Shown here piece by piece: positions 53,093 through 62,285 of a stretch of DNA of 64,000 nucleotides (positions are counted from its first letter, which is position 1; each line of letters starts with the position of its first letter). The translations under genes and the position numbers were made by a program. The notes beneath the pieces were generated by a model, which saw only the letters and a program-made list of their open reading frames with translations, had not been told where the DNA came from and made no database searches. The stretch is from Caulobacter segnis (GTDB lineage Bacteria; Pseudomonadota; Alphaproteobacteria; Caulobacterales; Caulobacteraceae), in NCBI RefSeq assembly GCF_029543125.1, contig NZ_JARQWW010000002.1:372001-436000 (forward strand). The letters are read 5' to 3'.

Positions 53093-53515
53093 CTACTCCT
53101 CCACCTCCGGCTGGACCAGGAAGTGACCGCGCAGGGCGGCGATGGGCGCGCCGCGTTGCTCCTGCCAGGCCTCCACATGCACATTGGCGATGCGACGGCC
53201 GATCTTGTTCAGCTTGGCCCGGGCGTAGGTGGTCAGGGGCCGGCCGGAGCGCAGGTATTCGATCGACACGTCGATGGTCTTGGGTTGGCTGACCAGGGGC
53301 TGGGCGACCATCAGCTGGGCGATGGCGGTGACCTCCATCATGGCGCCCAGCACTCCGCCGTGCAGAGCCGGCAGCATGGGATTGCCGATCAGGTGCGGCG
53401 AGGCCGGCATGATGACGGTCATCTCGTCCCCGGCCAGCTCGGCGCGCAGGCCCAGGAACTTCACATAGGGAATGCGGCCGAGAACGGCGGCGAGGCGGTC
53501 GCTCTCCTCGGTCAT
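53093..53515 (-). CDS. PaaI-type hotdog thioesterase
   Basis: 140 residues with a hotdog fold: PALHGGVLGAMMEVTAIAQL is the central helix and substrate site, and IDVSIEYLRSGRPLTTYA the following strands. It hydrolyses acyl-CoA thioesters. Its ATG abuts the stop of the preceding paralogue (0-bp gap), so the two form an operon and may be a heterodimer. Confidence 0.9.
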   Translation of the reverse strand: MTEESDRLAAVLGRIPYVKFLGLRAELAGDEMTVIMPASPHLIGNPMLPALHGGVLGAMMEVTAIAQLMVAQPLVSQPKTIDVSIEYLRSGRPLTTYARAKLNKIGRRIANVHVEAWQEQRGAPIAALRGHFLVQPEVEE

Positions 53516-53992
53516 TTAAACGCCCCTCGGCGGCTTGAGATTGGCGCCGGCTTTGCGGCCGGCGCTGGAGTCCAGCATGAAGGCGGCCTGGGCGGCGGCC
53601 ACGGGATCCTCGGGATCGACGTCGTAGGCCACGGCCCGGACGAAGGCCACCGACCGGGTCAGCTTGTAGCAGTGGGCGCGGGCCAGGATGTCTTTGCCCG
53701 CCACGGCCGGGCGCATGTAGTCGATGCGCAGATCCAGGGTGGCGATGGAGGTCCAGGTCTCCATGGCCGCGTGGACGGCCTGGCCGCAGGCGTGATCGAG
53801 CAGGGTGGTGACCACGCCGCCGGCGATGACGCCGGTTTCCGGATCGCCCACCAGCTCGTCGCGGTAGGGGACCTTCAGCACCGCGCCGCTGGGGTCGATG
53901 GACAGGGTCTCGAGCCCGAGGGCCGCCGCCTGGGGGCTGCCCTTGTTCATGCCAAGGGCGAGATTTCGGAACCGTTCGAGGTCTTCGCTCAT
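53516..53992 (-). CDS. PaaI-type hotdog thioesterase, paralogue
   Basis: 158 residues. GVIAGGVVTTLLDHACGQA is the hotdog helix with the catalytic-site Asp; LDLRIDYMRPAVAGKDILA follows. First of the two-thioesterase operon. Acyl-CoA specificity unknown. Confidence 0.9.
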   Translation of the reverse strand: MSEDLERFRNLALGMNKGSPQAAALGLETLSIDPSGAVLKVPYRDELVGDPETGVIAGGVVTTLLDHACGQAVHAAMETWTSIATLDLRIDYMRPAVAGKDILARAHCYKLTRSVAFVRAVAYDVDPEDPVAAAQAAFMLDSSAGRKAGANLKPPRGV

Positions 53993-54032
53993 ACTCTAGG
54001 CTTATAGCGCCCGAGGGGTTCATATCCAGACC

Positions 54033-55049
54033 GTGCTGAAACCCGAAAGCCTTCTGTGTCCCAGGCCCGACGGCCTCTACTGCCCGCCCGGCGACTTCTA
54101 CATCGACCCCGTGCGGCCGGTGGACCGGGCGGTGATCACCCATGGGCATTCGGATCACGCGCGCTCGGGCCACCACGCGGTGGCCGCCACGCCGCAGACC
54201 CTGGCGATCATGGGCGAACGGTACGGCCGCGACTTCGCCCATACGGTTGAGCCCATCGCCTATGGCCAGACGATCACGCGCAACGGGGTGGAGATCACCT
54301 TGGTCCCGGCCGGGCATGTGCTGGGCTCCGCCCAGGCGGTGATCCGATGGAAGGGCCTGACCATGGTGGTCAGCGGCGACTACAAGCGTCGGCGCGATCC
54401 CACCTGCCCCGCCTTCGAGCCCGTCCCCTGCGAGGTGTTCATCAGCGAGGCGACCTTCGGCCTGCCGATCTTCCGCCACCCGCCGGACACCGAAGAGATC
54501 GCCAAGCTGCTGAAGTCCGTGAAGCAGTTTCCGGAGCGGGCGCATCTGGTGGGAGCCTACGCGCTTGGCAAGGCGCAGCGGATCATCGCCCTGCTGCGCG
54601 AGGCGGGGTGGGAGCGGACCATCTACATCCACGGGGCGCTGGAGCGGCTTTGCGCCCTCTATCAAGCGCATGGAGTCGAGCTCGGCCCGTTGGCGCCCGC
54701 CACCACTGACGCCGCGAAGGGCGATTTCGCCGGGGAGATCATCGTCGCCCCGCCCTCGGCCTTGCAGGACCGTTGGTCGCGCCGCTTTCCCGATCCGGTG
54801 GGCGCCTTCGCCTCCGGCTGGATGCGGGTGCGGGCCCGGGCGCGCCAGCGGGGCGTTGAGCTGCCGATCATCCTGTCCGACCACGCCGACTGGGACGAGC
54901 TGACGGCCACGATCAGCGAACTGTCGCCAGGCGAGGTGTGGATCACCCACGGCCGCGAGGAGGCCCTGCTGCGCTGGTGCGAATTGCAAGGCGTCAAGGC
55001 CCGCGCCCTGGCCCTGGTCGGCTACGAGGATGACGAGGACGACGGGTAG
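54033..55049 (+). CDS. Ligase-associated DNA exonuclease (metallo-beta-lactamase fold)
   Basis: 338 residues, GTG start. THGHSDHARSGH is the metallo-beta-lactamase metal motif, GHVLGSAQAVI and SGDYKRRRDP follow, and the C-terminal beta-CASP part has SDHADWDEL and THGREEALLRW. This family is normally encoded beside an ATP-dependent DNA ligase and an Lhr-like helicase and acts in DNA end processing. Here the ligase is about 3 kb downstream at 58166, with other genes between; no helicase gene is in the window. Confidence 0.9.
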   Translation: MLKPESLLCPRPDGLYCPPGDFYIDPVRPVDRAVITHGHSDHARSGHHAVAATPQTLAIMGERYGRDFAHTVEPIAYGQTITRNGVEITLVPAGHVLGSAQAVIRWKGLTMVVSGDYKRRRDPTCPAFEPVPCEVFISEATFGLPIFRHPPDTEEIAKLLKSVKQFPERAHLVGAYALGKAQRIIALLREAGWERTIYIHGALERLCALYQAHGVELGPLAPATTDAAKGDFAGEIIVAPPSALQDRWSRRFPDPVGAFASGWMRVRARARQRGVELPIILSDHADWDELTATISELSPGEVWITHGREEALLRWCELQGVKARALALVGYEDDEDDG

Positions 55050-55102
55050 CCGAACCGCGTTTGGTCTGCGCAAAGTGCGCTCCAAATGCTAGGGAGCGCG
55101 CC

Positions 55103-56308
55103 ATGACATCCATTACCGCCGAGCGGACCGATCCGCTGACCGAGCCTGCCCTGACGCGCTCCGGCGCGGCGCGCCTGGACGTGATCGATCTGCTGCGCGG
55201 GCTGGTGATTGTCCTAATGGTGCTGGATCACGCGCGGGACTACTTCCACGCTCAGGCCTTCCTCTACGACCCGGTGGACCCGGCCAAATCCAACCTGGCG
55301 GTGTTCGGCACGCGGTGGATCACCCACCTGTGCGCTCCGACCTTCGTCCTGCTGTCCGGGGTCTCCGCCTATCTGCAGCGCGCCAACGGCAAGAGCCCGG
55401 CGACCCTGTCTCGGTTCCTGCTGACCCGCGGGCTTTGGCTGATTTTCCTTGAGGTGACGGTGGTCAGCCTGGGCTTCAACTTCGGGCCCATCCTGTTCAT
55501 GCAGGTGATCTGGGCCATCGGGGCGAGCATGGTGCTGCTGGCGGCCCTGACCCGGGCGCCGCCGCTGGCGGTGGGGGCGCTGGGCGCGGCGATCATCGCC
55601 ATCCACCCCGCCCTGTCCGGGATCGATGCGGCGGACCTGGGGTCATGGGGCCTGCTGTGGGGCTTCATGATGGAGCTGACCCTGATCCCGAACCTGGGCT
55701 TCGTGGCCTATCCGCTGCTGCCGTGGGCGGGGGTGATGTTCCTGGGTTACGGCCTCGGCGGCCTGTTCCTGAAACCGGCGGATGAGCGGCGCAGGACGGT
55801 GCTGGTCCTGGCGCTCGGCATGCTGGCGGCCTTCGTCGTGCTGCGCGCGCCGAACCTCTATGGCGATCCGGCGCCCTGGTCGGCGCACGCGGACGCCGCG
55901 CGGACGGCCATGTCGTTCCTGAACGTCTCCAAGTACCCGCCGTCCCTGCTCTACGTCCTGGCGACGTTGGGTGTGTCCTTGCTGCTGTCCCTGGCCCTGG
56001 AGCGGCTGAAGGGCGCGCCGGCCAATGTGCTGCTGGCGTTCGGGCGCACGCCGCTGTTCACCTATGTGCTGCACATCTACATCCTGCACCTGGGCGCGCT
56101 CCTGATAGCGGCGGCCATGGGGCTGGACCCGACGATCATGGTCAATTTCGTGGTCGATCCGAGCCGGACCATCAAGGCGGGCTGGGGCTTCAGCCTGGCC
56201 GGCGCCTACGCCGCCTGGGCCCTGACCCTCGCCGCGCTCTATCCGCTGTCGGCGTGGTTCGCGGGGGTGAAGCGCCGTCGGCGCGACTGGTGGCTGAGCT
56301 ATCTCTAG
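55103..56308 (+). CDS. Heparan-glucosaminide acetyltransferase-like membrane protein
   Basis: 401 residues from ATG 55103. RLDVIDLLRGLVIVLMVLDH with ARDYF is the DUF1624/HGSNAT N-terminal signature, carrying the His thought to accept the acyl group. About ten membrane helices follow, ending FTYVLHIYILHLGALLI. Such proteins move acyl groups from the cytoplasm to sugars or other acceptors outside. Acceptor unknown. Its stop overlaps the convergent thioesterase gene's stop. Confidence 0.88.
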   Translation: MTSITAERTDPLTEPALTRSGAARLDVIDLLRGLVIVLMVLDHARDYFHAQAFLYDPVDPAKSNLAVFGTRWITHLCAPTFVLLSGVSAYLQRANGKSPATLSRFLLTRGLWLIFLEVTVVSLGFNFGPILFMQVIWAIGASMVLLAALTRAPPLAVGALGAAIIAIHPALSGIDAADLGSWGLLWGFMMELTLIPNLGFVAYPLLPWAGVMFLGYGLGGLFLKPADERRRTVLVLALGMLAAFVVLRAPNLYGDPAPWSAHADAARTAMSFLNVSKYPPSLLYVLATLGVSLLLSLALERLKGAPANVLLAFGRTPLFTYVLHIYILHLGALLIAAAMGLDPTIMVNFVVDPSRTIKAGWGFSLAGAYAAWALTLAALYPLSAWFAGVKRRRRDWWLSYL

Positions 56309-56727
56309 GCCGGCAAGACCTTGAAGCTGGCGCGGGCGCGAGCGATCGCCGCTCCGTCCGCCGTCACGCCCGCCTCGGCGAAGCACAGGGTCTTGCCCGG
56401 CTTCAGGAAGTGGGTGTCGAAGACCAGCCATTGGCCCGGCTTGGCGAGGCCCAGATAGTCCACGTTGAGCGATACGGTGACGAGACCACCCGCCGCGATC
56501 CCCTGCGCCGCCAGCACCTGGCCGCAGGACAGGCCCATGGCGTTGTCCACCAGGCCGGCGATCAGGCCGCCGTGCAGCATGCCGCGCGAATTGGCGTGCG
56601 GCGCCCGCACCTCCAGCCCGATCAGAACCCGGTCCTCCAGCACCCGGGCGTAGAGCGGCTCCCACGGATCGGTCAGCGGACTCTTGCGGGTGTGGGGCGA
56701 GAAGCCTTCGGGCGGAGAGAAGCTCAT
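56305..56727 (-). CDS. PaaI-family thioesterase
   Basis: 140 residues from ATG 56727. ANSRGMLHGGLIAGLVDNAM is the hotdog helix, with VTVSLNVDYLGLAKPGQWL following. The longer in-frame region upstream to 56970 lies in the vapB promoter and start and is not part of the gene. Acyl-CoA substrate unknown. Confidence 0.9.
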   Translation of the reverse strand: MSFSPPEGFSPHTRKSPLTDPWEPLYARVLEDRVLIGLEVRAPHANSRGMLHGGLIAGLVDNAMGLSCGQVLAAQGIAAGGLVTVSLNVDYLGLAKPGQWLVFDTHFLKPGKTLCFAEAGVTADGAAIARARASFKVLPA

Positions 56728-56842
56728 AGCAACGTCCTTTGCTCGCGAATTAAACAATTGTTTGAAATTGAGTCCACGACTTTCCCGTGAGGTCGATGAT
56801 CGTGCTGCTGAGCTCACGGCATTCTTGTTGCTGCGGGCACAA

Positions 56843-56869
56843 AGATATACAATTGTTCCAGGTATATCT
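56843..56869. promoter_or_regulatory. Inverted-repeat operator of the vapBC operon
   Basis: Perfect 8-bp arms AGATATAC (56843-56850) and GTATATCT (56862-56869) are separated by 11 bp, immediately before the TAAGGAGG ribosome binding site. The site is AT-rich in a GC-rich region. A further palindrome AAACAATTGTTT lies at 56752-56763. Autorepression by VapB-VapC is inferred. Confidence 0.7.
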
Positions 56870-56881
56870 AAGGAGGGTTGG

Positions 56882-57112
56882 ATGCAGGTCGCCAAATGGG
56901 GAAACAGCCTCGCCGTGAGGCTGCCGCAATCCGTCGTCGAGGTGTTGGGCCTGCGCGAGGGCGACGACATCGAAATTCACGTCCATGACGCTGCAGCCAT
57001 GACGGTGGCGCGCAAGCCAGGACGCGAGGCGCTCCTAGCGCGATTGCGATCCTATCGCGGCCGTTTGCCGGAGGATTTCAAGTTCGACCGGGACGAGGCC
57101 GGTGGCCGGTAG
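56882..57112 (+). CDS. vapB: AbrB/MazE-type antitoxin (VapB)
   Basis: 76 residues after a strong AAGGAGG. MQVAKWGNSLAVRLPQSVVE is the swapped-hairpin AbrB DNA-binding domain; the C-terminal DFKFDRDEAGGR is the toxin-binding tail. It overlaps the toxin gene by 11 bp. The module sits between the exonuclease and ligase genes, so it may have been inserted there. Confidence 0.93.
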   Translation: MQVAKWGNSLAVRLPQSVVEVLGLREGDDIEIHVHDAAAMTVARKPGREALLARLRSYRGRLPEDFKFDRDEAGGR

Positions 57113-57503
57113 CTTCCTCGACACCAACGTCCTGCTCTATCTGGCCTCTCACGACGCCTCAAAAGCTGAACGCGCCGAGGCCTTGGTCGCAGAAGGCGGC
57201 ACGATCAGCGTGCAGGTGCTCAACGAAATGGCCCACGTCGCGCGGCGCAAGATGGCCCTGACCTGGACGGAAACCACACAGATGGTCTCCGCGGTGCGGG
57301 CTTTGATGACTGTAACGCCGCTGACGGAGGCGACCCACGTCGAGGGATTGCGGCTCTCCGAGCGGTACGGTCTGTCGGTCTACGACGGACAGATCGTCGC
57401 CGCCGCGCTCAATGCAGGCTGCGATGTGCTGTGGAGCGAGGACATGCACGACGGCCTCCTTGTCGACGGCCGCCTGCGGGTGACTAATCCCTTCGCGGCT
57501 TAG
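57102..57503 (+). CDS. vapC: PIN-domain ribonuclease toxin (VapC)
   Basis: 133 residues, GTG start. FLDTNVLLYLAS (Asp7), NEMAHVARR (Glu), and YGLSVYDGQIVAAAL (Asp) are the metal-binding acids of VapC RNases, which cut tRNA or rRNA loops. WSEDMHDG is the fourth position. All catalytic acids are present, so the toxin should be active. Confidence 0.93.
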   Translation: MAGSFLDTNVLLYLASHDASKAERAEALVAEGGTISVQVLNEMAHVARRKMALTWTETTQMVSAVRALMTVTPLTEATHVEGLRLSERYGLSVYDGQIVAAALNAGCDVLWSEDMHDGLLVDGRLRVTNPFAA

Positions 57504-57609
57504 AGGTTTGCAGTAGCGCGATGGCGGAAACTTGGCGCAGAGCCTTCATGTTGCGCAACAACTAAACCGCATCTTCCGATCGTCAGCCTCGACGGTTAGA
57601 AGCGGGTTC

Positions 57610-58047
57610 ATGATCACCATCCGCCTCAGCCGCCCGGACGACGTCGACCGCCTGTTCGAGATCTGGCGGAGCGCCGTTGAAGCGACCCACGACTTCCTGA
57701 AGCCCGAGGATCTGGAGTTCATCAGCGGACAGGTGCGTGAAGGCTATCTGCCGGAAGCGTCGCTTCACCTGGCCGTGGATCGTGACGACCGGCCGCTGGC
57801 CTTCATGGGGCTGGAAGGCGACAGCATCGACACCCTGTTCGTGGACCCGGCGCACCATGGCCGCGGCATCGGCCGGCTGCTGATCGGGGCCGCACGGGCG
57901 CGGGGTTTGCCGCTGAAGGTGGACGTCAACGAACAGAACACCCGGGCCGTGGGCTTCTATGAACGCATGGGCTTCCGGCAGGTCGGACGCTCGCCCCTGG
58001 ACAGCGCCGGCATGCCCTACCCGCTGCTGCATCTCAGCGAAGCCTGA
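57610..58047 (+). CDS. GNAT-family N-acetyltransferase
   Basis: 145 residues from ATG 57610. The acetyl-CoA loop HHGRGIGRLLIGAA and the C-terminal VNEQNTRAVGFYERMGF are GNAT signatures, close to the YjaB style. The substrate is unknown. Lies between vapBC and the DNA ligase gene. Confidence 0.93.
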   Translation: MITIRLSRPDDVDRLFEIWRSAVEATHDFLKPEDLEFISGQVREGYLPEASLHLAVDRDDRPLAFMGLEGDSIDTLFVDPAHHGRGIGRLLIGAARARGLPLKVDVNEQNTRAVGFYERMGFRQVGRSPLDSAGMPYPLLHLSEA

Positions 58048-58165
58048 CGGAACCGCCCGGCGGAGCGCTGGTTCTGCTCCCATGGACACCGCCCGCCCGA
58101 CCTTGCCGAACGCCCGCGATTCCGGCGGGCTGTGCCCGCTTTAGGTCTGGCGCTATCGTCGCCCC

Positions 58166-59785
58166 ATGCGCGCCTTCGCCCTCCTGCTGGACCGGCTGTC
58201 TCTGACCAGCTCGCGCAACGCCAAGCTGGTGCTGGTGCGCGATCACCTGGCCAACATTCCCGATCCTGATCGAGGTTGGGCGCTCGCCGCCCTGACGGGA
58301 GAGCTCAGCTTCAACGCCGCCAAGCCGGCCTTCATCCGCAAGGCGGTGGAGGCCCGGGTCGATCCAACCCTGTTCGGCTGGTCCTACGACTTCGTGGGCG
58401 ATCTGGCCGAGACCGTGTCCCTGGTCTGGCCGGCGCAGCCCGGCGCCAATCGCGAGCCGGAGCTGTCGGAGGTGGTGGACGCCCTGCGCTCCGCCAGCCG
58501 GTCGCAGGTGCAGGCCCTGATCGAGCGGTGGCTCGACGCTCTGGATCCCGACGGGCGCTGGGCCCTGCTGAAACTGGTCACCGGCGGTCTGCGGGTGGGG
58601 CTGTCCGCGCGCCTCGCCAAGCAGGCCTGCGCGGACCTCGCCGCCCTGCACGGCCAGACGGTGACCGTGGCCGAGATCGAGGAGATCTGGCACGCGGTCA
58701 CGCCGCCCTACGCCGACCTGTTCGCCTGGCTGGAGGGGCGGGCCGAAAAGCCGGACGCCGACCACCCCGGCCGTTTCCGTCCGGTGATGCTGGCCCAGGC
58801 CGTCGACGAGGACAGCGACTTCGCCAAGCTCGATCCCGCCGACTACGCCGCCGAGTGGAAGTGGGACGGAATCCGCGTCCAGGCGGTGAGCGAGCGGGGC
58901 GTACGGCGGCTCTACACCCGCACGGGCGACGACGTGTCGGGCAGCTTCCCCGACGTGGTCGCGGCTCTGGATTTTGAAGGGGCCCTGGACGGGGAGCTGA
59001 TCGTTCTGCGAGACGGCGAGCTCGGCGCCTTCAACGATCTTCAGCAGCGGCTGGGCCGCAAGACGGCGGACGCCAAGCTGCTCGCGGCCTATCCCGCCGG
59101 GATACGGGCCTACGACCTATTGCTGGATGGCGAAGAGGACCTGCGCACCCTGCCCTTCGCTACGAGGCGCGAACGGCTGGAGGCCTTCGTCGCCCGCATC
59201 GGCAGCCCGCGCATCGATCTTTCGCCGCTTCAGCCGTTCGAAACTTGGGAGGAACTCGCCGCCCTGCGCGCCGAGCCTCCGCAGGGGGATGCGCGGTTGT
59301 CGGAAGGCCTGATGCTGAAACGCCGGGACAGCGCCTATGAGGCCGGCCGGCCCAAGGGCCCGTGGTTCAAGTGGAAGCGCGACCCGCACCTGATCGACGC
59401 CGTGCTGATGTATGCCCAGCGGGGACACGGCAAGCGGTCAAGCTTCTACTCCGACTACACCTTCGGCGTCTGGCGCGAGGACGCCGAGGGCGAGCGGTCC
59501 CTCACCCCCGTGGGCAAGGCCTATTTCGGCTTCACCGACGAGGAGCTGAAGCAGCTCGACAAGTTCGTGCGCGACAACACCACCGACCGCTTCGGGCCGG
59601 TGCGCGCCGTGAAGGCGGGGGTCGATTTCGGCCTGGTGCTGGAGGTGGCGTTCGAGGGGCTGCAACGCTCCAGCCGCCACAAGAGCGGGGTCGCCATGCG
59701 CTTTCCCCGCATCAGCCGCATCCGTTGGGACAAGCCCGCCAGGGAGGCCGATGAACTGGCCACGCTGGAGCGGATGCTCGACTAG
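58166..59785 (+). CDS. ATP-dependent DNA ligase
   Basis: 539 residues: N-terminal DNA-binding domain, then nucleotidyltransferase with AEWKWDGIRVQ (Lys232 as the AMP-accepting lysine, K-x-DG motif), DGELIVLRDG, SEGLMLKRRDS and GPWFKWKRD, and a C-terminal OB fold (RFGPVRAVKAG). It is the bacterial ligase that goes with the metallo-beta-lactamase exonuclease family rather than the Ku-dependent LigD. Its stop overlaps that of the convergent aminotransferase gene. Confidence 0.95.
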   Translation: MRAFALLLDRLSLTSSRNAKLVLVRDHLANIPDPDRGWALAALTGELSFNAAKPAFIRKAVEARVDPTLFGWSYDFVGDLAETVSLVWPAQPGANREPELSEVVDALRSASRSQVQALIERWLDALDPDGRWALLKLVTGGLRVGLSARLAKQACADLAALHGQTVTVAEIEEIWHAVTPPYADLFAWLEGRAEKPDADHPGRFRPVMLAQAVDEDSDFAKLDPADYAAEWKWDGIRVQAVSERGVRRLYTRTGDDVSGSFPDVVAALDFEGALDGELIVLRDGELGAFNDLQQRLGRKTADAKLLAAYPAGIRAYDLLLDGEEDLRTLPFATRRERLEAFVARIGSPRIDLSPLQPFETWEELAALRAEPPQGDARLSEGLMLKRRDSAYEAGRPKGPWFKWKRDPHLIDAVLMYAQRGHGKRSSFYSDYTFGVWREDAEGERSLTPVGKAYFGFTDEELKQLDKFVRDNTTDRFGPVRAVKAGVDFGLVLEVAFEGLQRSSRHKSGVAMRFPRISRIRWDKPAREADELATLERMLD

Positions 59786-60945
59786 CCGTTGAACGCCCGG
59801 ACGGCGACGATGATCCGGGTCTGGACCGCCTCGTCCATATAGGGGTGCATCGGCAAGGCCAGCACGGTTGCGGCCTTGGCCTCGGTCACCGGCAGACCCC
59901 CTTCGCCTTGCGGGAAGCCGGCGTAGGGCTCCTGCTGGTGCATGGGCACCGGATAATAGACGGCGGTGGGCACGCCTTGCGTCTTCAGATGGGCGGCAAG
60001 GCCGTCGCGGTTCTCGTGCTCGATCACGTACTGGGCCCAGACGGACTGGCCGCCGGCGATCACCTTGGGCGTCGACAGCACCACGCCCTTCAGGCCCTCG
60101 GCGTAGCGGTCGGCCACGGCCTGACGCATGGCGATCTCCTCGTCGAAGATCGCCAGCTTCTCGATCAGGATCGCCGCCTGCAGGGTGTCGAGGCGGGAGT
60201 TCATCCCGATGCGGGCGTTGAGGTATTTGGGCTCGTGCTCGAAGACGCGGCCGTTCAGGTCGGCGGCAACCGCCTTGCCGTGGATGCGGAAGCTGTCCAT
60301 CAGGTCCCACAGCGCCTGGTCGTTGGTCAGGACCGCGCCGCCGTCGCCGTAGCAGCCCAGGGGCTTGGCCGGGAAGAAGCTGGTGGTGGCCACGTCGGCC
60401 CAATGCAGCGGATGCTTGCCGTCCAGGGTGCAGCCGAAGCCCTGGGCGCTGTCGGCGATCAGCTTCAGCCCCTCGCGGTCGCAAATGGCGCGCAGGGCCG
60501 GATAGTCGGCGGGCTGGCCGAACAGGTCGACGGCGATCACCGCGGCGGGCTTCAGCTCACCCTTGGCCTTCACCGCCGCGATGGCGGCCTCCAGCCTGGC
60601 GGGATCGAGGTTGAAGGTGTCGGGCAGGATGTCCACGAAGACCGGCGTGGCGTTGGTCCACGGCACGACCTCGGCGGTCGCGGTGAAGGTGAAGGACGGA
60701 CAGAACACCGCGTCGCCCGCGCCGATCCCCCAGGCCATCAGCGGCAGGGCGATGGCGTCGGTGCCGTTGGCGCAGGACAGGGCCAGCTTCGCCTGGCCAT
60801 AGGCGGCGAGCTTGGTCTCGAACTCCCGGACCTCCGGCCCCATGACATAGCCGCCGTGATCGAGGACGCGCGCCATGGCGGCGTTGAGGCGGTCGCGGAT
60901 GCGCCGCTGCTGGGCGGCCAAGTCGATGAAGGGAATCATGCTCAT
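59782..60945 (-). CDS. DegT/DnrJ/EryC1 aminotransferase
   Basis: 387 residues from ATG 60945. PLP enzyme transferring an amino group to a keto-sugar nucleotide. LSCANGTDAIALPLMAWG, FTFTATAEVV, DSAQGFGC and TSFFPAKPLGCYGDGG (Lys194 as PLP lysine) are family motifs; LNARIGMNSRLDTLQAAILI follows. The likely product is an amino-sugar precursor for surface polysaccharide or glycan, though no glycosyltransferases are adjacent. Confidence 0.94.
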   Translation of the reverse strand: MSMIPFIDLAAQQRRIRDRLNAAMARVLDHGGYVMGPEVREFETKLAAYGQAKLALSCANGTDAIALPLMAWGIGAGDAVFCPSFTFTATAEVVPWTNATPVFVDILPDTFNLDPARLEAAIAAVKAKGELKPAAVIAVDLFGQPADYPALRAICDREGLKLIADSAQGFGCTLDGKHPLHWADVATTSFFPAKPLGCYGDGGAVLTNDQALWDLMDSFRIHGKAVAADLNGRVFEHEPKYLNARIGMNSRLDTLQAAILIEKLAIFDEEIAMRQAVADRYAEGLKGVVLSTPKVIAGGQSVWAQYVIEHENRDGLAAHLKTQGVPTAVYYPVPMHQQEPYAGFPQGEGGLPVTEAKAATVLALPMHPYMDEAVQTRIIVAVRAFNG

Positions 60946-61079
60946 GAGGCGGCCTCTTAAGGCGCTCCGGCGGCGCTTTCGAGACAAACCCTGTAACCGA
61001 CTGTTGCGGTCTTTCTTCAAGACCCGCGTTGGCCGAGCGAGGCGAACAGCGCTAAAGGTTCCCCCATGGGCAGCAGGGG

Positions 61080-62201
61080 ATGGCCATGGATATCGACGCG
61101 GCGGGCGTGGGGGCCACGCACGGACTGATCGGCGGGGCCGTCGAGCGGGGCGAAGGCAAGGCGGGCGAGCATCACGCCATGTGCGCCGACTGCGGCGCGC
61201 AGACCAGCGGCAAGTTCTGCTCCAACTGCGGCCAGCCCACCCATGTGCATCGCTCCTTGCTGCACTTGGGCGAAGAGATCCTGCACGGGGTCATGCACTT
61301 CGACAGCCGCATCTGGCGCACCCTGCCGCTGTTGTTCCTCAACCCCGGCCGCCTGACCCGCGAATGGATCGAGGGCAAGCGCTCGCGCTATGTCTCGCCT
61401 CTGGGCATGTACCTGTTCACCGTCTTCGTGGTGTTCATGCTGCTGAGCTTCGCGCCGGCGGCGCGTAACGAAGGCGAGCCCTCAACCGCGGCCGCGGCCA
61501 GGCCGCCCGTGAGCGGCACCACCCTGTTCCGGGCCGCCAATGAGGTGACCCAGGCCGAGGTGGCGCTGGAGAATCTGCCCGCGGGCGCCTCGCCCGAGGT
61601 CCGCAACGCGGCGGTGCGGCGCGTCACCAAGGCGCGTGTGGACCTGGAAGCCGCCAATGAAGCGATGTCCAACAATCCGTCGGCGCCCGACGTGGGGGCG
61701 ATCACCAATGACTGGGCCAGGGAGCTCCAGTCCATGGCCGCCAAGGGCGACATCAAGGTCAATACGGGCGACAAGAACCTGGACAAGAAGCTGAAAAAGA
61801 AGCTGCAGAACCCGGAGCTGGCGCTCTACAAGATCCAGCAGACCTTCTACAAATTCAGCTTCCTGCTGATCCCGATCTCGATCCCCTTCGTGGCCCTGCT
61901 GTTCGTGTGGAAGCGGCAGTTCACGCTCTACGACCACGGGGTGTTCGTCCTCTACTCCCTGACCTTCATCGCCATCCTCCTGCTCCTGGCGTCGGTGGCG
62001 ATGTGGGGAGGCGCCAAGCTCAACTGGGTCAGCCTGGCCATCATGCTGGCGGTCCCGACCCACATGTACGCGCAACTGAAAGGGGCCTACGGCCTGAGCG
62101 TCTTCTCGACGATCTGGCGCCTGTGGTTCCTGCTGATCTTCTGCGCGGTCACCCTGTCGCTGTTCCTGACCGCCATCGTCATGCTGGGGCTGACGGGCTA
62201 G
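61080..62201 (+). CDS. DUF3667 zinc-ribbon membrane protein
   Basis: 373 residues. MCADCGAQTSGKFCSNCGQP is a four-Cys zinc ribbon, followed by a conserved LHLGEEILHGVMHFDSRIWR segment and membrane helices (SPLGMYLFTVFVVFMLL; FSFLLIPISIPFVALLF; VLYSLTFIAILLLLA; C-terminal LLIFCAVTLSLFLTAIV). The middle 120 residues are soluble and helical. Function unknown; DUF3667 is widespread in Alphaproteobacteria and Bacteroidetes. Confidence 0.88.
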   Translation: MAMDIDAAGVGATHGLIGGAVERGEGKAGEHHAMCADCGAQTSGKFCSNCGQPTHVHRSLLHLGEEILHGVMHFDSRIWRTLPLLFLNPGRLTREWIEGKRSRYVSPLGMYLFTVFVVFMLLSFAPAARNEGEPSTAAAARPPVSGTTLFRAANEVTQAEVALENLPAGASPEVRNAAVRRVTKARVDLEAANEAMSNNPSAPDVGAITNDWARELQSMAAKGDIKVNTGDKNLDKKLKKKLQNPELALYKIQQTFYKFSFLLIPISIPFVALLFVWKRQFTLYDHGVFVLYSLTFIAILLLLASVAMWGGAKLNWVSLAIMLAVPTHMYAQLKGAYGLSVFSTIWRLWFLLIFCAVTLSLFLTAIVMLGLTG

Positions 62202-62285
62202 GGCGCCCCGGAAATCCAGGCTTCCCCTTGCGGGAAGGCTGGATGCCCCTCAACCTCGTTTGCCAAGCGGACCAGCGGGGATGCC

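Noticed and set aside
59845-60960. Plus-strand open frame opposite the DegT aminotransferase
   Set aside because: Low-complexity antisense translation; the minus strand carries all aminotransferase motifs.
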